The position numbers and the translations under genes were made by a program. A DNA stretch of 64,000 nucleotides from Apiospora phragmitis. Its lineage: Eukaryota > Ascomycota > Sordariomycetes > Amphisphaeriales > Apiosporaceae. Where the stretch lies: NCBI GenBank assembly GCA_038363925.1, contig JAQQWL010000002.1:3472001-3536000 (forward strand), given 5' to 3'. Of this stretch, positions 1 through 10,096 are shown piece by piece; the first letter of the stretch is position 1, and every line of letters begins with the position of its first letter. Under the pieces are notes generated by a model. That model saw nothing but the letters and a program-made list of their open reading frames with translations. It did not search any database and was not told where the DNA came from.

Positions 1-1643
1 AGCCGGCTCGGCCAGAGCCAAGCTTGTTAAACTCCAAACCAACTGAGTCGCCGAGCCTAGACTTGACCCAACGCTCCACCCGCGTTGCCAAGCGGCGCAT
101 CTCCTCCTTTCTGAGCTTGGCACTGACATCGTCCAGCTCCTTTTCAAAAAGCAAGTACTGGGACTTGAAGTTGGTCCAGGGGACGCCTTGGATAGCTAGG
201 CTCTGCGCCTCTTTCCTGTACTCCTCGAGGACCTTGGTCTTCTCAGCATCAACAATTTCTGCGAATTCGTAGGCGCCGCCTGACTTTTGACCAGCTTTCA
301 CTGCGCCAGACACAGCATCGCTGAATGAAGCCACGCCCGACTTGTGAGCCGCTGAAAGCTGACCATGGTAGAGTGTCTTCAGCCGCTGGTCGATCTTGGT
401 TTCCAACTCGGTCTGCTTGCGCTTGTAAACGCCCTTGTGATATCGGCTCGCGGACACCTCGAAGGTCTTCAGGGCCTTTCCACGTGTAGTGCTTCCTGTT
501 GCACCCAGGTTCGGCAGAACAAAGGGCTTGCCGATGCGAGCTGACTCGGCTTGCTTCTCCTCCATGGGCGTAATGACTTCGTCGAATGCGACAAGGCATT
601 CTCTGGAGATTTCGTCGCAGCGAAACTGCGCTAGCAACTCTTGCTGGGTTGGTAGATCCAGGTCTTTATTATTGACGATCTGATCCCAGATACCCTCGGC
701 ATAGACGGAAAAGCCATCAGCAGGAATGCGCCGGTGGTACTCGGGCAAGAAAACACCGCCCTCGAGCTCTTGTTCGCCATGCTCGCCCTGGTTCTTTCCG
801 CTTCGGCTTCCCGAAACGAATCTTCGGCCCAGCTTTTCAACCTCGGATACGAACTTCTCAGGCTGCAAGATCTTGTGGGGCAGGGCAGAGAAGGCGAAGT
901 CAAAGTAGTCCTCTATTCTTGATTTCTCGAGGCCCTGGGGCTTTGAAATAGAGGTCCAGAGCGTGCTTAAATCCTGGATGAGGGTGTTTCGGAGGTTCGA
1001 TAGGGGAGTGTTGCCAATATGGTCACGGATGACGAAAAACAGGAGAGACCTGGGCGTCGATTGCTTATCCTTGAGGAAAAGCTGTAGATTCACCTCGAAG
1101 ACCGTCTTCAGGAGGCCCATGTTGGCACCTTGGTACAAGCCAACCTGGTGTTCCCAGATGTTTACGATGAGAACTTCACTGGTGGCCAACGCAAACAGGG
1201 CGCTCTTCCTCTCGAAGTCCTGATCTTCACCTCGCTCGCGGCCATCGGTTCCCTCGACGTCCATGACCATAATGTTCTCAGCCATGGAGCCCTTTTTGTT
1301 TTTGGACATCCATATTCCCTTGGTCGTCTGGCGTCGTTCTGTCTCGGACATGACATTGAAATCGGTTCCGAACAGGTGGTTTAGCAGGGTTGACTTTCCG
1401 GTCGACTGGGAGCCGAACACGGAGATGAGGTGGTAGTTGAAGCCCGCTTCGGCGACATCGGTCCCCTCGAGATATTTGTTCAAAGAGGAGCTGCAAAGAG
1501 CACAAGGGTTAGATTAGGATAGTAGGCACTTCAAGTGGGGGTTCGACTTACTTGTATTCCTTGTCACCGTCGATAACTTGGATACCATGCTCGTAGTGAG
1601 CCTTGGAGGGCTCGTCGCCCACGGAGGCGAAATGGCCGTTCAT
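1..1643 (-). CDS. SEY1: SEY1, dynamin-like GTPase for homotypic ER fusion (3' part cut by window edge)
   Basis: Fungal atlastin-like GTPase of the RHD3/Sey1 family, an ER membrane protein that tethers and fuses ER tubules. The first exon is 1552-1643, starting at the ATG at 1643. An intron (1491-1551, donor GTAAGT, acceptor TTGCAG) follows, and the second exon runs open from 1490 off the left edge, giving about 527 residues. The P-loop [12 protein letters not shown] is at about residue 55. After it come the switch and G3-like stretch [15 protein letters not shown] and the FVIRDH element, and then the helical-bundle part. Family members are about 850-880 residues, so the end of the helical bundle and the two C-terminal membrane segments lie outside the window. 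The reading frame is intact throughout the visible part. Identification is from the motif set and overall similarity as I remember the family. Confidence 0.95.
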
Positions 1644-3142
1644 GTTAAGTTGGTTGGTGTGCAAGCAACAGAAGAAATGCGAAGCAATTTATTATAGATC
1701 TGGTTGTGCAGGTCGGCAGGACTTATGCCATCGCGGCAGCAAGGTCTGGGTGGTCAAGAGAGGGGATGCTTGATAGTGGGCTTTTGAAATGGACAGAATG
1801 ACCAAATCACACGATCTGTAGCTTTATTGTTGAGTGTGTGTACAGTATGTTGTTATGTACGTACAGGTAGTAGTCGAAATGGCAGACATGTGGGCATTGT
1901 CCAGCAGACCCCGGTAGCCGACCGACTTATCAATCTTGGTTGGTGGTTGGCCTTGGTCTCAATGATTGGCCCAAGCAAATGCCAAAGTGTAGTCACCACC
2001 TGTCCGCAACCAATTTGGACCAATTGGAAAAACGCTGGAGGTTCAAACTGATGAGCTCTCTCTCTTTGTGATGGGTAGATTAGACAGATGCAACTGGAGT
2101 GTGCGCTAAGCTGCTTCAAGCCAAGCCACCTGCTGCTCTCCCACTGCCAGTTCGAATCCGTCTCGCCGTATCGCACTTACACACCCCGACACCCTGCAGT
2201 TTTTCCCTCTTCCCCTTACATTGCAATGCACTGACGTACTACCACTGCACATCTGTCCTCCACATAATAAAAAGAAACCTACGCTTTCGTTCCATGTCTC
2301 ACAGCCTGCATGCGGCTCGACTGACAACCGGCCGGGAATGGCGCAGCAAGCGTGCTATTTTATTTGTCCAGAAGATGATGTGAACTATTACATTACACAT
2401 CGCAGGGCAGTGCCTGAAGAACTATATTGCCGATATTTATATGATGTGCACGTAGTTATACACCTAAAGCAGGTCTCTATGCATACATACACCTCTCTCC
2501 CAGGGCGCAATGGAGTTGAGGGCAGGAAGCTTCTTGGCGTCCTACTTCATACAGTACCTACCTACTCACAATACCCCTTGGCTTTATGCGGCCAGCCATT
2601 TAATGCCATTCAACTGCACGCCACTGGTCCACGATTACGTAGCTGCTGCAGTGGGAGTTGCAATACGGCACACCACGGCAACCTGAGAATATGGAGTTGC
2701 CTTTTCCAGAAACAACATTTGGATAAGCAGCGATGGGGGAGGCCATGGGGTAGGCCCAATGGAAACAACAGATGAATCCCCATGGATGGCCTCGCCTCCG
2801 TCATGGTGGACCCCTTGTTACAGGCCCATACCTAATACATGGTGCTGAAGGCGATCGAAAGCAGCCCAGACCAGACGTCGGAGGGTCGGTTAACAGGTGA
2901 TTTTTCCCACCCTAATGGCCCAAGTACATAAAATCGTCCAACCGTCTCCTGCCGTCTCGTTTACGGCACTTCGTGATTTCCCGTCTTCTCCTTTTTCTCG
3001 TTGCACGTAATTTCACATTGCCATTGTTATATTTCAGAGGAACAACAACAGCATGACAGTTGGCTCTGTTTCCATTTGTTATTGCATGCCTTTTTTGTCT
3101 TGATTTACCCCCCCCCCCCTGATTATCAAAACATAACAAAAC
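1644..3142. other. Intergenic, shared 5' region of SEY1 and the PAQR gene
   Basis: About 1.5 kb between two divergent genes. It holds pyrimidine-rich tracts and a C homopolymer at about 3109-3118 just before the PAQR start. The longest open frame (2221-2775, plus) has no recognisable composition or splice context, and I do not consider it a gene. Confidence 0.6.
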
Positions 3143-4253
3143 ATGTCTATCGTCGAAGATGGTAATCTTACGGATTCCGAAAAAAAGCGGACTGTCTCCG
3201 AACTCAGCGCTGATGCTGCAAGTTATGGATCCCCGACCCACGGGAAGCGTCCTGAACTGTTGCTCTTCGACGAGATCCCAGAATGGGCACAAGACAACAA
3301 GTTCGTCCGGGGAGGGTACCGCCCGGAGTCGGGATCCGTAAAGAAATGTGTTCAGAGCTGGTTCTACTTGCACAACGAATTGGTCAACATTCACTCGCAT
3401 CTAATCCCGGCTGTCCTTCTTTTTCTGGGCGAGTTGTACCTGATTGCGCCACTGCCATTCCGATACGGCCATGTTAGTTTAGGGGATTACCTGATTATCG
3501 CCTTCTTCTTGCTCTCGACGACAGTCTGCTTCGGCCTCTCGGCCATGTATCACACACTTATGAACCACTCCCACCGGGTGGAGGCTCAGTGCCTGAAGCT
3601 GGATTACTTGGGCATCATCATCCTGATCCTGGGCGCCTTCTTCTCGAGTATATACTGTACTTTCTGGTGCGAGCCAGACTTACGGCAGATATACTGGGCA
3701 ACGGTGCGGAGCCCTATCAACCTCCCCCTTCCTGCATTTCTTTGTATCATGACTTCGGAACGCAATAGCTGACTCACTTCGAAATGGGCAGGTCGGAGCA
3801 CTAGGTGCAGTATCCGTCATTGTATTAGTGCACCCGAAGCTTCAAGGGCCTAAATGGCGTACACTGCGGTTGCTCACGTTCGTGTGCACTGGCTTGGCCG
3901 GCATTGCTCCCTTCGTCCACGGTGGTATCAAGTTTGGCTTCCCCAGATGGCCTTGCAGTCTGGCTTGCCGTATTACATGACTGAGGGCGTACTGTTTTTG
4001 ATGAGTGCTGCCATCTACGGAGTGAGTTACAGAAAGCCCCCACCCCCTGGTGCCGAACTCGCTTGTACGCCCGGTTTTCTAACTTGTAGGAGATGCGATT
4101 CCCGAGAAATTCTGGCCGGGACGGTTCGACATTTTCGGGTCCTCACATCAGATATTTCACCTGATCGTCGTGGCGGCCACGGTGTTCCACCTTGCCGGTG
4201 TGATGACGGCGCTCGACTACAACTACAATAGCCGGTTCTGCTCCACGCGCTGA
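3143..4253 (+). CDS. PAQR / Izh-type (adiponectin-receptor, haemolysin III) membrane protein, with two frame breaks
   Basis: Seven-transmembrane protein of the PAQR family. Fungal members (Izh) affect zinc and sterol homeostasis at membranes. Exons are 3143-3703, 3792-4021 and 4090-4253, giving about 318 residues if the frame is continuous, the usual size. Visible motifs are the N-terminal family block NELVNIHSHLIP, the His motif SAMYHTLMNHS after TM2, and the C-terminal metal-binding block SSHQIFH followed by the last membrane segment. Two single-base breaks interrupt the frame: at the CCCC run 3941-3944 (the next block QMALQSGLPYYMTEG is one frame off) and at CCCG 4101-4104 (before EKFWPGRFDIFGSS). 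Both look like one missing base after TTCCC. The protein is recognisable on both sides, so the annotation stands, but as written the gene would be truncated. The first donor, GTGCGG, is weak. Confidence 0.85.
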
Positions 4254-4897
4254 CGAGCGGGAGCTGGGCGTTGGAGACTCGGGCCGAATAGATAGACCAA
4301 AATGATTTTTGTATTAGCGAGTTTGTTATGGATGCACGTCAGACGGCGGTTCATAACCCTATGACGTGTGGCTTGTCCCCGTTCAATGCAGTGTGACGTT
4401 CCATGTGCTGTTATCCTTGTGCTACGAACCCCTCATGCTATCTATGCTCCGATCCATTCCAGCCCCCAGGTTTCCGTTGCTGTATTCGCGAATTTAGTAT
4501 CAACGATAAGACGAACTACGCGTCAGTCGCTGCGTGTATACATGCAACATTCCGCGAGGTTTTGTTGTAAATCTTGGGGTACAGACACTGAGAGTATCAA
4601 GTAGTGATATGGTCGATAGCCAGTTCCCCAGTTAACTTCAAAGTCCTTGTATATACACAATGAGTGTACACATCCTTCAAGCAGCAAGTTTTGATATTAA
4701 AATGTTTCCCGCAGAGCTGGGGTGCTTCTGGTATAAATATCAATGCGAGCTCAGCTCCTAATACGCAGCTCAAGCCTGCAGCAACTGTTGGTTCTGACAA
4801 GACACATACCGATATACCATTTGGGTCAATGTCGGCGCGTCGGCTTTTGGCCCAGTGGCATATTCAACTGCAACGCCCCATCACTGCTCATTGAGCC
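4254..4897. other. Intergenic, 3' ends of two convergent genes
   Basis: 640 bp between the PAQR stop and the stop of the minus-strand dehydrogenase. It presumably contains both 3' UTRs. I see no gene. Confidence 0.6.
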
Positions 4898-5828
4898 CTA
4901 GGTGGAGAAATTCACATAATCTTGGCCGTCTACGAACGTGCAATCCCACTGTCTTTGCTCCGTATCCTTTACAAGTTCAAGATACAGCTTGGTATGCGCC
5001 TCACCGCCCACAGGTACAGTATGGCTACCATCCGGTTGGCGTCGGTCCGCATAGTAGAACCTAGACCAACCAGTCAGTTTCCTTGGATCAGGAAGCAATG
5101 CTTCATATGGAAATGTACGGAGAGACCCGCGATGTGCTTCCATGATAGTAGGTAAACTCACTTGTAACCCTTGTTCTTGTATGAGTTACTGGCGTTCTGA
5201 ATCATGTGTGCTGCTGCCGATTTGCCCATGCCGAAGCAGAGAACGCCGGGCAGCGCGACGGTCTTGAGCTTGTTGCCGGTCATGATGAACGTGCTTCCCG
5301 GTCCCGTCTTCTCAAACCCCTTTACGGCCTCGTGGGCAGCTGCGTACGTGCTTATGGCGTTGACTGTCATTAGTTCCTGGGCCTGGTCAAGATCCAGGCC
5401 AAAGGGCTCCTCTGGCTCAGTAGCGATATGATGTGCAGCTGTTGTATGTTAGTCTATGCTCTGAATGGAGAATGTCTGATACGCATATGAAGTATACAGA
5501 GATGCCCGGCATCAGAGTGAGTATGTGCAGGCAAATATATCTGATGTGTGTATATGGAGCACACATGGGCTGCTGCTGGTAACACTTACCATTGTATATA
5601 ATAACTTTCGGTGGCCCTAGGGCAGCCGTCACTTCCGCAAACAATGCTCTCACGGTACCAGGCTTAACGGCGTCGAAAACGAAATGCCGCCTCGACGAAT
5701 CGGCCTTCTCGTGCCGAGTCCGAGATGCGATGGCAACATTGTAGCCAGCATTTTGGAAAGCTCTGGCAGCAGAGACGCTGATTCCCGGACCGGCGCCGAT
5801 GATCAACACGGTATCTATGGTCTGGCAT
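4898..5828 (-). CDS. Short-chain dehydrogenase/reductase (SDR), substrate unknown
   Basis: NAD(P)-dependent oxidoreductase with a Rossmann fold. The N-terminal strand and dinucleotide-binding loop read TVLIIGAGPGIS, followed by the SRT element at the end of strand 2 and the block PKVIIYN at strand 4. Exons are about 5590-5828, 5162-5438 and 4898-5060; all junctions are GT...AG and in phase. The C-terminal half carries GSTFIMTGN and a helix with FGMGKSAAAHMIQ, where a classical SDR has Tyr-x3-Lys; the Tyr is replaced by Met here, so catalysis may be atypical. The start is uncertain. The ATG at 5828 is one frame off, and the only in-frame ATG upstream is at 5974, which would add 50 residues with no SDR character. 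An unseen 5' intron or a base error is possible. Confidence 0.75.
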
Positions 5829-6798
5829 CGTAGGGAGCTTCGAGGCAAGAATGATAGTTTAATAGAGGAGAAGTATAAGGAGCTTTGGTGCACGTAGCCA
5901 CTATACCTATATATAACATGGCCCTGGTGCCTCCCCCCTACTTGGTACCCGCGCGGTACACAGACGGATATCACAACTCAATTCAATACATTACAAATCA
6001 AGGCGAGCTGCCTCTGAGAAGCTGACCGCTTAATCCTGTCTGACCTGTCTCTCGACGAGGGAGAGACTATGGGACACCAGCATAGCTTCAAGTGTCACGT
6101 ACAGGGATGGGGCACCAGAATCAATATACATGTCAGCACTTGGTTTTCTGAGAAATCGCATTTAATACTGATGAGACAGCTATATCTCTGGTCGTCACCG
6201 AATCGATTTTGGGTGAGCACTGAATAATACTGTGACTAACCAGTTCTTTTAGAGTCCAAAGCTAAAGCCAGAGCTGCAAATCCAGGATCAAGGAAACGAT
6301 GAAACCCAATCTGTAGGTGCATATGAGGCTCGACTTCCGGATGTCCAGAGAGGCACCATAGCAATGAATGTTCCGCTTAGGAAGGTACTCGGCAAACGGA
6401 TGATAAATATCGGGGTTCATCAAACATATGAAACTGCTCTTGATTCCGAATTTTTAAGTTGTGATATAAATAGCTGAGGAATTAGAGCAGAGTAGAGGGA
6501 GAGCCAATGCCTTGGTCCGGTGCGGAGCGGTCTTATTAGTTTGCTCATGACCCCCACCTCGGTGCTGTAATCAACTATCGTTGCTATCGGAGATGATGTG
6601 GCAGTTGTCATTCTTAGGTAACCAGCACCAACCGCAAACGACTTTGCCTACCAATATCACCATTCACCACCTGCTTTTACCTACCAAAACCCTTTTCTCG
6701 CACACCACTGCCAGTCTGTCGGTGACTAGAAAAGCGAGCGTTTAAATACGGCCCAACACGCGCATACGCGACAGCAGCGGAGATACAAATATTGCATC
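5829..6798. other. Intergenic, divergent promoter region of the SDR and GET2 genes
   Basis: About 970 bp. No convincing open frame; the 63-codon minus-strand frame at 6420-6611 has no support. Confidence 0.55.
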
Positions 6799-7932
6799 AT
6801 GACAGAAACGGTACAGGCCCCAGAAGACGCCGCAGCAGCTCGCGCGGCCGAGCAGACACGTCTGCGCAAAGAGCGTCGCGAGGCCAAGATCAGAGCCGGT
6901 GGCATGGCACGATTGAACAAGATTACTGGACTCGGAGGTGGTATGCCACGAGGTAAGAAAAACCGAAGGAAAAAAACACTTGACTGACGCAACTTTTGGC
7001 CCTAACTAATAAAACCCCAAAAGATCTCGAACCCCGAGCAGCAACAACACCACCTACTACTACTGCTGCTGCCACCGAACCCGCCAATACCACCACAGCT
7101 CCTGCGGCAACGCAAGCGACAAACACACCAACGGCAGCCCCCAACCACGACGATCCTGAAGAAGTCGACATATCACAGCACTACTATGCGCCGCGCACGT
7201 CCAGCCGCGCGCCCCCGCCCGGCGACGAGCCCACGATGTCCGAGGCGCACCTCCGCCAGATGATGCTGGGTTTCGAGCGGGCCGCGCCCCCAGGAATCGG
7301 CACCCCGCCGTCGCACAACCCGTTCGTGGACCCCGCTAGGGCAGGCACACCGACAGGCATGCCACCACCAATGCCCCCCGGAATGGAGGGCATGGAGAAC
7401 GACCCGATGATGCAGATGCTGCAGAAGATGATGGCCGGCGGTGGAGCCAACCCGTTCGCTGGGACCGGCATGGAGTCGCTGCTGGGCGGTCTCGGCGGTG
7501 CGGGCGACCCCAACATGCAGCAGGCGGCGCAGGCCGTGGCCGACAAGACGGCCAACATCTGGCGCATCATCCACGCCGTGTTCGCACTGGGGCTGGGGGT
7601 CTACGTGGCGCTGTCGACGACCTTCACGGGCCTCAAGAGCGAGCGCGACATGCTCGCCCTCCACGACGACGAGGACCTGCGCAAGTCGGCCTCGGTGTTC
7701 TTTCTACCTGTTCTCGTCTGTCGAGGCGATCCTGCTCACGTCCCGCTACTTCCTCGACAAGCACCGCAGCCCGCCTTCGGGCATCGCCTGGACTCTCGTG
7801 GGCTTCCTTCCGTCGCCCCTGAGCAGTGGCATCCGGCATGCGCTGCGCTACGGCCAGATGTTCAGTACGGTGCGCAATGATGCTCTGGTCTGCGTATTTG
7901 TGCTGGGAGTGTGCTGCTGGCTGAGGTCATGA
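6799..7932 (+). CDS. GET2: GET complex subunit Get2, ER receptor for tail-anchored protein insertion (one frame break)
   Basis: Get2 with Get1 recruits the Get3-cargo complex to the ER membrane. Exon 1 (6799-6952) encodes the conserved basic N-terminal motif RLRKERREAKI and the following block LNKITGLGGG that contacts Get3. The intron is 6953-7023 (GTAAGA...AAAAG). Exon 2 starts at 7024 and encodes a long Thr/Ala/Pro-rich linker, a Met/Gly-rich stretch and then membrane segments beginning at IWRIIHAVFALGLGVYVAL. At 7701-7703 one T too many shifts the frame. The original frame loses hydrophobic character, whereas the +1 frame continues FYLFSSVEAILLTSRYFLD and ends with a final hydrophobic segment at 7932. 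Corrected length would be about 353 residues, normal for fungal Get2. As written the second and third membrane segments would be lost. Confidence 0.85.
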
Positions 7933-8359
7933 TTGGTTGGGTCGAGAGTGGACTCGCCAGATGGCAAGCTGACTGACTGAACGCTGGCGTGGATCTGTAC
8001 TATGAGACAAGAATGGGTGTGCTGTGCACAACCCCACGGCTTGCCGCGTGCCATAACGCTGGCTCTTGTACTCTGCTACCATTTATTTGGTCTGCATAAT
8101 GAGGATCACATGGTGATCGGGGCATGACTACGTATACTTCAGTTTGCCTTTTGATGATTAATATTAGACAAAACAATAACGTACGTTTGCGTTGTTAGAT
8201 CATGAGCAGTTCTATCGTACAATAACATTTTGCCAACCAGCCGGCATCTAGCCTTCCTACCTCTTACCCAGAAAATTCATATATATATCTACAATATGTA
8301 ACACAAACCAAGAACAGAACATCCCAAACCATCACCTCGTCCGTAGATACGTAGCCAAC
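7933..8359. other. Intergenic, convergent 3' regions
   Basis: 427 bp between the GET2 stop and the TMEM135-like stop, AT-rich in the middle (around 8100-8300), probably two 3' UTRs. No gene seen. Confidence 0.6.
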
Positions 8360-10096
8360 TCAGGGTCTCAGCACCGTGTTCAGAACATTGCCCAGCACGC
8401 CCCTGACTCGCGTCGGGTTCTCCAGGACGCAGGTGAACACGACGGCGGTGCTGGCCGCAAACACCAAAGTCTCGCGCCATTGCTTGTCGAGCGGGTAGCG
8501 CCGCGGCAGCAGCGTGGCCATGGCGCGCGGCGCGACGAAGAGGGCCATGTCCTTGCGGCGGCCGGGCTTCTCGAGGAGGATGCTCCAGCCGCAGGCGAAG
8601 CAGCCCGTGCCCACGCAGAGGCCGCCGTCGATCCGGTCGCGGGCTTGTGTGTCCTTGCCCAGGAGGTGGGGGCCGATCCGGGTCCGCGCCAGGCAGACGC
8701 CGTAGTAGAAGAAGGTGATGAAGGCGCCCAGGAACGCCGACGATCGCGCCGCGGATAGCAGGGCGTACTTGAGCTTGCGGAAACTCGGCTTCCGTGCCAC
8801 GAGAAGCAGGTTCAGGGGCAGATACGTGAACATGGACCACCGGAAGGACCGGCAGAAACGCGACAGGGCGTGGTACTCGCAAGACGGGCCGCATCCCATG
8901 TGCACGACCTCGCAGGGAAACGGGATGGCTACGGCTGGGTCTCCCCACTGCAGTGGCCATTTGTAGTCCCGGCACATGCCTTGGAGCAGTGGCGCTTGGC
9001 CTGTATCTTCTCCGTAGTGCAGCTCCTTTGTGCGGCAGCGTTGGAGGGCTTGGATGAGTCGCTTGTCCACAGAAGCGGCCGAACTTATCCACTTGTTGTA
9101 GGTCCGCGGTAATCTCGAGGGATAATAGAACCATGACCACATGATTAAGGCACACGAGACAGCAAACATTGACGGATCAGCTAATCTCGAAACAGCCGTC
9201 TCAATCTGAGGAGTTGTCAGTATCCAGACATAGACTATATAGATTTATTGCCGGTGCTTACGTTGGTCCATTGCTGGTTGGCGACTCGCCGCGTCCGCCT
9301 TTGCGCCCATAGTTCGCCGATCATCACATCAAGTGCTCTGCAAAAGGCGAATAATGATAGATCCAGTGTTTTGCCGGCATAGTTGACTGTCTTAGGCGTA
9401 TTGTTCGAGTTGTTGTCCTTTTCTGCAGGAACTGTCTCTGTAAATCCTTGACTCGCCTTAGACTGCAGTAATTTGAGGCTGAACCATGCCGCAGTGAAGG
9501 TTGCTAGCCATTGCGATAATCTACAGAGCGATCAGTACGGGTAGCAGAAACAAAATGGCAATATACTACGAATTTGCACTCTAATAGGAGTTGCTAAGGA
9601 CGAGTATAACATACCTCTTGCGAGCAGCAACAGAAAGTGAGCCCGGTATACGAGTGCAGAGCCTCCGGAGTAGGATCTAGCACATAAAGTCAGTGACCAA
9701 GCTACTGGCTGAATACGATAAGCCACAGTGATGTAAACGAAGCTTTCTAAGTAAGCAGCTTGAACCATGAGTTCCACTTACCTCCAAAAGCGTACTTCCG
9801 CCAACAAGAGTTGCACAGAAGGCAGGGAAGCGCTGGGGATCAAGACCGGCTCGAAGGATGCGTTGCAAGGATACCACAGGAGATTCGCGCGGGGGTTGCA
9901 GCGCGCCATTATCCGGACCACCCCTGCTCTTCCTGGTGGTAACCTGCTGTAGAACCAAGTTGAAGAGCCTCGGTACGACCACGGACGCGTAGCCCAGGGC
10001 ATAGGCGCGTACCAGTGGCTTCAGAGGAGGGGGTATAGACCTGCCCCATTTCTGCGAACCTCCTCTGGCAGACCGAGGTTGCAGTGAATATGTCAT
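8360..10096 (-). CDS. TMEM135-like integral membrane protein (Tim17/22/23-related superfamily)
   Basis: Multi-pass membrane protein of the TMEM135 family; animal TMEM135 is linked to peroxisomes, mitochondria and lipid balance, and the fungal role is unknown to me. Four exons: 9782-10096, 9615-9676, 9262-9520 and 8360-9205, all GT...AG and in phase, giving 493 residues. Support comes from the repeated amphipathic and hydrophobic segments, for example PSMFAVSCALIMWSWFYYP, the cysteine-rich hinge MGCGPSCEYHALSRFC at about residue 310, and the Gly-rich segment DGGLCVGTGCFACGWSILLE. These resemble the family's Cys-rich region. The frame is intact. The start at 10096 is the first ATG of the frame and gives a hydrophilic basic N-terminus. 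Confidence 0.8.

Noticed and set aside
2085..2185. B-box-like GTTCGAATCC near 2151 as a possible tRNA
   Set aside because: The flanking bases do not form a T-stem, and no acceptor or D-arm can be paired around it.
2221..2775. 184-codon plus-strand open frame in the SEY1-PAQR gap
   Set aside because: Cys/His-rich random-looking composition, no domain, and it lies in a probable shared promoter region.
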